Shown here: positions 1-4,246 of the stretch, one piece after another
How the letters are laid out: the number at the start of each line of letters is the position of its first letter
How positions within the stretch are numbered: position 1 is the stretch's first letter
Assembly (NCBI GenBank): GCA_900767005.1
Contig: CAAFXL010000344.1
Coordinates: forward strand, 1-5,938
Reading direction: 5' to 3'
Length of the DNA: 5,938 nt
Origin: an uncultured Ruminobacter sp.
Lineage (GTDB): Bacteria > Pseudomonadota > Gammaproteobacteria > Enterobacterales > Succinivibrionaceae
Made by a program: the position numbers and the translations under genes
Notes under the pieces: generated by a model
Database searches by the model: none
The model's input: only the letters and a program-made list of their open reading frames with translations
What the model was told of the DNA's origin: nothing

Positions 1-18
1 CGTGTGCTCTTCCGATCT
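1..18 (+). other. Illumina adapter remnant at contig end
   Basis: The first 18 bases (CGTGTGCTCTTCCGATCT) are identical to the 3' end of the standard Illumina TruSeq read-2 adapter. This is library sequence left on the contig, not genomic DNA. Genomic sequence probably starts at about base 19, so nothing can be said about the gene upstream of rluB. In E. coli and many relatives that gene is scpB. Confidence 0.95.
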
Positions 19-51
19 TATTAAAAAAGTAATAGAGACCTTTAAGGTTTA

Positions 52-80
52 TTTGAAAATTTTTTAGCAAAATTTTCAAA
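52..80. repeat. AT-rich perfect inverted repeat, 12-bp arms
   Basis: TTTGAAAATTTT (52-63) and AAAATTTTCAAA (69-80) are perfect reverse complements separated by TTAGC. Just upstream is a smaller palindrome, ACCTT-T-AAGGT (38-48). Neither is followed by a T-tract on either strand, so neither reads as a normal intrinsic terminator. The stem has only one G-C pair per arm-end, and such repeats arise easily in DNA this AT-rich. No ORF was seen in 19-165, and no convincing sigma-70 promoter for rluB. The best -35 is TTGATA at 109-114, but it lacks a good -10. Confidence 0.5.
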
Positions 81-137
81 AGCAAAAATAAATAGATAAA
101 CGATTATTTTGATATTTTGATTTGTACAGATCTAGTT

Positions 138-178
138 GTTGTCGTGAGACAATCATAATTAAGCCGTGAGGCAATCAT
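138..178 (+). promoter_or_regulatory. Tandem GTGA-loop hairpins in the rluB leader, resembling 23S rRNA helix 93
   Basis: Two 16-base copies, 141-156 and 163-178, read G(T/C)CGTGAG(A/G)CAATCAT and are spaced 22 bases apart. Copy 1 folds as GTC-GTGA-GAC, extended by T140-A151, T139-A152 and a G138-T153 wobble. Copy 2 folds as GCC-GTGA-GGC. The only two differences (T142 to C164, A149 to G171) pair with each other, so the stem is kept. From memory, E. coli 23S rRNA 2592-2602 is GUCGUGAGACA, identical to bases 141-151. This is the apical part of helix 93, where RluB modifies U2605. Copy 2 ends 4 bases before the AAGAGGA ribosome binding site at 182-188 of rluB. A role as an autoregulatory substrate mimic is inference. 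Confidence 0.6.
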
Positions 179-192
179 CGCAAGAGGAATAT

Positions 193-1731
193 ATGAGCGA
201 AAAGTTACAAAAGGTATTAGCAAGTCTAGGTTTAGGCTCCCGCCGTGATATGGAAGAATTTATTACTCAAGGTAGAATAAGTGTTGATGGTAAGGTTGCA
301 AAATTAGGCGACCGTGTAGGCGAGAGTGAGATTTTACGTTGTGATGGTCGCATTGTTCGTAATGCTCAATCTGAAAAACCAATCTGCCGTGTACTTGTTT
401 ACAATAAACCTGAAGGACAGATGTGTACTACAAGCGACCCCCAGGGACGCCCAACTGTTTTTGATAGACTTCCTCATATAAGTAAGAGTCGTTGGCTATA
501 TATTGGTAGACTTGATGTTAATACTTCAGGTCTATTATTATTTACTACTGATGGGGAACTAGCTAATAGTCTAATGCACCCAAGTCATGAAATTGAAAGA
601 GTGTATGCAGTTAGAGTATTTGGTGAAGTTACTAAAGAACATCTTCAAGCTTTACAAACTAATGTGGAATTAGAAGATGGTCCTGCTCACTTTGATAAAG
701 TGATTTACGTTGGTGGTGAGGGTATGAACCAATGGTATAACGTTGTTCTAAAAGAAGGACGTAAGCGTGAGGTTCGTAGATTATGGGAAGCTTTAGGCTT
801 AAAAGTAAGTAGACTAAAGCGTATTAAGTATGGCTGTGTTGAGCTTGGTAGACTTCCTGTGGGTGGTTATGAGGAGTTATCTTTACAAGAGGTTAATGAT
901 TTAAGAGCCTTAGCAGGATTAAAACCTGAAAGAAAAACTATGGTAAACGAAGAAGTAAAGAGCGAAACAACATCAAGAGATGAATATTTAAAAAATCGCC
1001 AAATTAAAAAGACCTTTAAAAAATTTGCTACAAAAAATGATTATGACCGTAGATCTCGCGATGCTAGAAGAGCAAAGAGCGGACAAGGTGATAAAGGTTT
1101 TGTAAGTATGTATGCTCAAGATATTGATTATTCAAACTTTAGTAGCATTTATGCTGGCATTAATACTAATGGTGATAATCGTATTCATCGCACTCATGGA
1201 CCACATCAAAGTCAAGATAATCGAAGAGGATCTCGCTCTCAAGCTTGGGGTAAAGATAATAGCTTTGACCGTAACAATAAGAGTACTGGTAGAAGCAAAG
1301 CTCCAAGAAGAAACCAGGATTTTTCTGATGTAGAATTTACCGCTCGCGGAAACTTTAGTGAAGATGGTGATTTTTCATCTAGACGTTCAAGCTTTAAGGG
1401 TGAAAGAAGAGATGCTCCATTTGGAAAGAGCTGCTCAAATGACCGTAGAGGCTCATCACGCTTTGAACGCTCAAAAGATGGTGCAAAATCATGGGGTTCA
1501 GATTTTTCAAGAGATGAAAATTCTTCTAAAAGAAATGATAACCGCTCTTATAAGGGTGAACGCTCACGTGATTCTTTTGGTAGAGGTGATAGTAAGCGTC
1601 AAGGTTTTAACCATTCTGAAGGCTTTAAAGGTAGAGACCAAGATGGTTTCTCAAAAAGCTCAAGACCACGTAAGCCAAGCTTTAAAGGTGCTAAAGGAAA
1701 AAGTAAGTTTGATGATGACCGTGACTTTTAG
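193..1731 (+). CDS. rluB: 23S rRNA pseudouridine(2605) synthase RluB with a long charged C-terminal tail
   Basis: RluB isomerises a uridine (U2605 in E. coli) in helix 93 of 23S rRNA, in the peptidyl transferase region. The 512-residue product has an N-terminal S4 RNA-binding domain (about 3-55), then the RsuA/RluB-type catalytic domain (about 63-245). The signature GRLDVNTSGLLL places the catalytic aspartate at D108, and KEGRKREVRRL lies near 187-197. E. coli RluB is about 290 residues. The excess is a low-complexity tail from about 252 to the end, rich in Arg, Lys, Ser, Asp, Gly and Phe. It contains four (S/G)(F/Y)KG-type repeats near 400, 452, 477 and 496. ATG 193 is chosen because AAGAGGA (182-188) precedes it. 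The in-frame GTG at 166 lies in a leader hairpin loop and would add nine residues outside the S4 domain. RsuA, RluE and RluF are related alternatives, but the sequence looks most like RluB. The gene is followed by a terminator. Confidence 0.93.
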   Translation: MSEKLQKVLASLGLGSRRDMEEFITQGRISVDGKVAKLGDRVGESEILRCDGRIVRNAQSEKPICRVLVYNKPEGQMCTTSDPQGRPTVFDRLPHISKSRWLYIGRLDVNTSGLLLFTTDGELANSLMHPSHEIERVYAVRVFGEVTKEHLQALQTNVELEDGPAHFDKVIYVGGEGMNQWYNVVLKEGRKREVRRLWEALGLKVSRLKRIKYGCVELGRLPVGGYEELSLQEVNDLRALAGLKPERKTMVNEEVKSETTSRDEYLKNRQIKKTFKKFATKNDYDRRSRDARRAKSGQGDKGFVSMYAQDIDYSNFSSIYAGINTNGDNRIHRTHGPHQSQDNRRGSRSQAWGKDNSFDRNNKSTGRSKAPRRNQDFSDVEFTARGNFSEDGDFSSRRSSFKGERRDAPFGKSCSNDRRGSSRFERSKDGAKSWGSDFSRDENSSKRNDNRSYKGERSRDSFGRGDSKRQGFNHSEGFKGRDQDGFSKSSRPRKPSFKGAKGKSKFDDDRDF

Positions 1732-1824
1732 TCAAAATCAACATCAAAGTTAGAAATTTTTAAAATAAGAGTAGGTTAATAAGCTCTTTTTAAGTTTTAG
1801 TTCTTATTAGCTAAAAAATGAATA

Positions 1825-1857
1825 AAGGTGGCATTTTTATGCCATCTTGTTTTTTTT
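1825..1857 (+). terminator. Rho-independent terminator of rluB
   Basis: AAGGTGGCAT (1825-1834) pairs with ATGCCATCTT (1839-1848) around a TTTT loop, giving a 10-bp stem with one G-T wobble. After TG come eight T's (1850-1857). It lies 93 bases after the rluB stop. The left side is flanked by CTAAAAAATGAATA, so weak activity on the opposite strand is possible, but no converging gene is visible. Confidence 0.85.
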
Positions 1858-1864
1858 AAGCTTT

Positions 1865-1890
1865 AAAATTTACTTTATTGAGTAAATTTT
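1865..1890 (+). repeat. AT-rich hairpin just after the rluB terminator
   Basis: AAAATTTACT (1865-1874) and AGTAAATTTT (1881-1890) are perfect reverse complements around TTATTG. A mixed T-rich stretch (TCTCTTAGTT) follows. It could act as a weak back-up terminator 7 bases after the T-tract of the first one, or it could be chance in AT-rich DNA. Each arm has a single G-C pair. Confidence 0.45.
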
Positions 1891-2020
1891 TCTCTTAGTT
1901 TTGGTTTTAAACTTTAATTTTTTTAAGAAAAGATCTTTTAAGCTAAAAAGTGGCAATTTTTTGTAACTAAAAAGTTTTTGGTGCGTTTACAGGGTAAGAG
2001 CGAGATAAGATAAGCATTAT

Positions 2021-2141
2021 TTAACTTAAAAAGTTCATAATTTTTGATTTAGATAATTATTTTCATATTTTAACTCTAGTTTTGTGTTCGTTAAAAACCT
2101 TTTTGATGCCTTATTAAGCAATTAGTAAGGCATTTTTTTTT
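2021..2141 (+). ncRNA. Candidate small RNA ending at an orphan terminator
   Basis: A strong intrinsic terminator at 2106-2141 has no ORF ahead of it, and the rluB terminator lies about 250 bases upstream. A possible promoter is TTTACA (1986-1991), 17 bases, then GATAAG (2009-2014), which would start transcription near 2021 and give an RNA of about 120 bases. The RNA would be U-rich before its terminator, as in many Hfq-bound sRNAs. The promoter is weak (5/6 and 4/6 matches) and no known sRNA family was recognised. The terminator could instead catch readthrough from rluB. Confidence 0.25.
2106..2141 (+). terminator. Strong rho-independent terminator with no upstream ORF
   Basis: ATGCCTTATTA (2106-2116) pairs with TAGTAAGGCAT (2123-2133) with one T-G wobble. 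A2117-T2122 adds a further pair and closes a GCAA loop of the stable GNRA type. Eight T's follow (2134-2141). It is the best-formed terminator in the window. It separates the rluB unit from the small gene at 2268, so that gene needs its own promoter downstream of it. Confidence 0.85.
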
Positions 2142-2173
2142 ATTACGGATCACATTTTTGTAACAATTTGGTG

Positions 2174-2179
2174 TAGAAT
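2174..2179 (+). promoter_or_regulatory. Possible -10 element for the small protein gene
   Basis: TAGAAT (2174-2179) matches the sigma-70 -10 consensus at 5 of 6 positions and lies in the only stretch between the upstream terminator and the 57-codon gene. No acceptable -35 lies 16-18 bases upstream; TTGTAA (2158-2163) is only 10 bases away. The promoter may depend on an activator, or the call may be wrong. Confidence 0.3.
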
Positions 2180-2198
2180 GCGTTTTTAGGAATAGTAA

Positions 2199-2231
2199 AT
2201 GCTTAATAAATATCAAATCTTAGAAATCTGA
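2199..2231 (+). CDS. Possible 10-codon upstream ORF (leader peptide)
   Basis: ATG 2199 opens a ten-residue frame, MLNKYQILEI, ending at TGA 2229-2231. TAGGAA (2187-2192) lies ahead of it at a usable ribosome-binding distance. It ends 36 bases before the start of the 57-codon gene. No run of one amino acid suggests attenuation, and no rival hairpins were seen around it. Frames this short with a fair ribosome binding site are common by chance. Confidence 0.15.
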   Translation: MLNKYQILEI

Positions 2232-2267
2232 CATTGAAGACAATAATTTAAATTAAGGGGTAAAATT

Positions 2268-2441
2268 ATGGAAAACGCACTTTTTAATGAAACTAAAAGT
2301 TATAGTTTTGAAGATGATACTTTAAAGAATTATTGGGATGAACACTTTAAGAAATTTCAAAATAATTCTAAGAAGAAAAAGAATGATGATCTTAAGATTA
2401 TTGGTGAGGTAAAACCATTTAGACCAAAAATTAATTTATAA
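2268..2441 (+). CDS. Hypothetical 57-residue charged protein
   Basis: The function is not recognised. The frame runs from ATG 2268 to TAA 2439-2441, with an excellent ribosome binding site, AAGGGG (2255-2260), seven bases upstream. The product begins MENALFNETKSYSFEDD. It has an acidic and aromatic first half (FEDD, NYWDEHF), a basic patch NSKKKKND near residues 33-40, and ends in GEVKPFRPKINL. There is no signal peptide, membrane segment or cysteine, so it is probably cytosolic. It stands alone between two terminators with no obvious partner. The strong ribosome binding site, codon use like its neighbours and a following terminator argue for a real gene. A nucleic-acid or ribosome-associated role would fit the lysine cluster but is only a guess. 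Confidence 0.72.
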   Translation: MENALFNETKSYSFEDDTLKNYWDEHFKKFQNNSKKKKNDDLKIIGEVKPFRPKINL

Positions 2442-2481
2442 TTTAGTAAATAATTAAAATAACCTTTTTTCAATTGAGCAT

Positions 2482-2515
2482 AACCACCAAAATATTTGGT
2501 GGTTTGCCTGTTTTT
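2482..2515 (+). terminator. Rho-independent terminator of the small protein gene
   Basis: AACCACCAAA (2482-2491) and TTTGGTGGTT (2495-2504) form a perfect 10-bp stem around ATA. The tract after it is interrupted (TGCCTG) before five T's at 2511-2515, so it is a less canonical terminator than the one at 2106. It lies 40 bases after the stop at 2441. Confidence 0.72.
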
Positions 2516-2538
2516 AAGGTCTTAAATTTGCCAAATTA

Positions 2539-2567
2539 TTGAGAAAATTTTCAAGAAATAATATAAT
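2539..2567 (+). promoter_or_regulatory. Near-consensus sigma-70 promoter for the TerC-family gene
   Basis: The -35 box TTGAGA (2539-2544) is separated by exactly 17 bases from a perfect -10 box, TATAAT (2562-2567). Transcription should start near 2574, giving a 5' leader of about 49 bases. That is too short for the roughly 100-base yybP-ykoY manganese riboswitch that precedes some TerC-family genes, so riboswitch control is unlikely here. The spacer holds the palindrome GAAAATTTTC (2543-2552). Confidence 0.85.
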
Positions 2568-2622
2568 ACGTTGCTAATTTTTTAGTTTATAAAATAAAAA
2601 TTCTTAATTTTAGGAGTAGACT

Positions 2623-4212
2623 GTGTACGATATGGCGTGGGTTTCCGATCCAACAGCTTGGCTAGGGTTATTAACTCTAGTAGTAATGGAAATAGTATTA
2701 GGTATTGATAACCTAGTTTTTTTAGCAATTTTAGCCTCCAAACTTCCGCTTAAACTTCAAGCTCATGCTCGCTATACCGGTCTTGGTTTTGCTCTATTAA
2801 TTCGTATTATCTTAATTTGCTTTATCTCCTGGATTGTCCAATTAACTGAACCACTATTCTATGTTTATGAGGAATTTGGGATTTCAGTTCGTGATTTAAT
2901 CATGCTAGTGGGGGGGGCTTTCTTACTTTATAAAGCAACCCATGAGCTTCATGAAAAACTTGAAGGTAAAGATGATACGATTTCAGCCTCAAATTCAACT
3001 ACTCATGCCTTCTGGTTAGTAGTAATTCAAATTGTGGTACTTGATGCGGTATTCTCCCTTGACTCAGTTATCACCGCAGTTGGGATGTGCGACCACGTAT
3101 TTATTATGATCTTTGCCGTAATTTTAGCCATGATTGTAATGGTGATTGCAAGTAAGCCACTAACAAGTTTTGTGTCATCACATCCAACTTTAATTATTCT
3201 TTGCTTAAGCTTCTTATTAATGATTGGCTTTAGCTTACTTGCTGAAGGCTTACATATTCATGTACCTAAGGCTTACCTATATGCCGCAATTGGTTTTAGT
3301 ATTATTATTGAAATCTTTAATCAAATTGCTCGTAAAAATAGCTTACATCTATCCAAAGACTTAAAGGATAGTAGAGAGCTTGCCGCAAGCTTAGTACTAC
3401 GTATTATTGGTTCAAAGAATGATAACCAATTTCAGAGTATTAAAGAATCAATTGTCGCTCCACCAAGTGATGCGGTATTTGAAAGCGAAGAAAAAGATAT
3501 TGTTTCTCGTGTACTACAGCTTTCAGGTCACCCAATTAGAGCTGTGATGACTCCAAGAGCCGAAGTTGAAATGATTGATATTTCTTTAGATTTAGATGAA
3601 TTTAAAGCTGAGTTATTAAAAACTACGCACTCAAAGTTAGTAGCTTATAAAGATGCTAACCGTGATGCTCCTTTAGGCATTATTGATAAAGCAGAAATTT
3701 TAAACTTATTTATTAATAAAGATTTAAATAAGAAGATTAACCTAAGTGACTTTGTTCGTGTTCCACTATATGTTCCTGAAACTATTAGTGTATTAAAGGC
3801 GATTGAAGAATCAAAGCGAGCTAAGAATTATACAATCGTAGTTCTTGATGAATTTGGTAGTTACGAAGGTCTTGCTACTTTACATGATATCATGGAAGAA
3901 ATCGCTGGTGACTTACCTGATACAACCGAAGTAGGGGAATGCGTAAAGGTTAGTGAAGATCATTTCATGGTTGATGCCGACATTGCTCTAAATGAACTTG
4001 AAAGACAAACTGGCTTTGTTCCTGAAAAGCTTGAAGAAAGTATTCATTACCATACTTTAGCAGGTTTTATTATTGAAAAACTTCAAGCGTTACCTGAAGT
4101 TAATAGCGTAATTAAGGTTGAAGATTGGGAATTAAAGATTGTGGAAGTAGGCAATCACTCAATTGAACGCGTGGAATTAACAAGAGTAGTTCCTGCTAAA
4201 AAAGAAGATTAA
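2623..4212 (+). CDS. yegH: TerC-family membrane protein fused to CBS pair and CorC/HlyC domain (YegH/YoaE type)
   Basis: Inner-membrane protein of 529 residues, close to E. coli YegH and YoaE (about 520). Seven hydrophobic segments lie near 12-36, 53-76, 90-106, 128-148, 158-176, 188-208 and 216-234. The TerC signatures EIVLGIDNLVF (23-33) and LDAVFSLDSVITAVG (140-154) carry aspartates D29, D141 and D147, likely to bind metal. A cytosolic CBS pair follows (about 303-433, with VMTPRAEVEMID and DEFGSYEGLATL), then a CorC/HlyC domain (about 440-525). TerC relatives are linked to Mn2+ export and metal supply to secreted enzymes; transport by this protein is inferred. The C-terminal half looks closer to YegH than YoaE, from memory. 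AGGAG (2612-2616) sits 6 bases before GTG 2623 but 15 before ATG 2632. YegH begins MAWIADP, which aligns with the ATG, so the start could be three residues later. It heads a likely operon. Confidence 0.93.
   Translation: MYDMAWVSDPTAWLGLLTLVVMEIVLGIDNLVFLAILASKLPLKLQAHARYTGLGFALLIRIILICFISWIVQLTEPLFYVYEEFGISVRDLIMLVGGAFLLYKATHELHEKLEGKDDTISASNSTTHAFWLVVIQIVVLDAVFSLDSVITAVGMCDHVFIMIFAVILAMIVMVIASKPLTSFVSSHPTLIILCLSFLLMIGFSLLAEGLHIHVPKAYLYAAIGFSIIIEIFNQIARKNSLHLSKDLKDSRELAASLVLRIIGSKNDNQFQSIKESIVAPPSDAVFESEEKDIVSRVLQLSGHPIRAVMTPRAEVEMIDISLDLDEFKAELLKTTHSKLVAYKDANRDAPLGIIDKAEILNLFINKDLNKKINLSDFVRVPLYVPETISVLKAIEESKRAKNYTIVVLDEFGSYEGLATLHDIMEEIAGDLPDTTEVGECVKVSEDHFMVDADIALNELERQTGFVPEKLEESIHYHTLAGFIIEKLQALPEVNSVIKVEDWELKIVEVGNHSIERVELTRVVPAKKED
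2910..2917 (+). repeat. G8 homopolymer inside the TerC-family gene
   Basis: Eight consecutive G's span codons GTG-GGG-GGG-GCT (V96 to A99), in or near the third membrane segment. At this length the frame is open. In an AT-rich genome such a run stands out, and gain or loss of one G would truncate the protein near residue 100. Whether it varies cannot be seen from one sequence. Confidence 0.9.
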
Positions 4213-4246
4213 TTTTATTTAACTAAAATTTTTGAGAGAAAAAGTA

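Larger units (their letters stand above)
1732..2267. other. Intergenic region between rluB and the small protein gene
   Basis: This 536-base stretch has no credible gene longer than about 13 codons on either strand. It contains a terminator for rluB, an AT-rich hairpin, a second terminator at 2106-2141 that follows no ORF, and the leader of the 57-codon gene. CTAAAAAGT occurs twice at a 24-base interval (1943-1951 and 1967-1975), probably a product of base composition. The most GC-rich patch is around 1980-2015. Confidence 0.8.

Noticed and set aside
1112..1333. Open frame of 73 codons in another frame inside rluB
   Set aside because: It overlaps the repetitive rluB tail, has no ribosome binding site of note, and its hydrophobic composition is what a shifted frame of this AT-rich tail would give.
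1358..1753. Open frame of 131 codons overlapping the end of rluB
   Set aside because: It is a frame-shifted reading of the same low-complexity tail, and its product resembles no protein family. The rluB frame has clear repeats and domain continuity.
1818..1859. 13-codon frame from ATG 1818 through the rluB terminator
   Set aside because: It reads across the terminator hairpin and T-tract and has no ribosome binding site.
2145..2170. Possible CRP or FNR site upstream of the small gene (ATCACA, TTGTAAC)
   Set aside because: Only a half-site is present. The partner half at the required spacing does not match.
2543..2554. GAAAATTTTC palindrome in the promoter spacer, sharing AAAATTTTCAA with the inverted repeat at 52-80
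   Set aside because: The shared 11 bases are almost all A and T, so the match is expected from composition. No known operator was recognised.
2574..2622. Manganese riboswitch (yybP-ykoY) ahead of the TerC-family gene
   Set aside because: The strong promoter leaves a leader of only about 49 bases, AT-rich and without the conserved riboswitch core.
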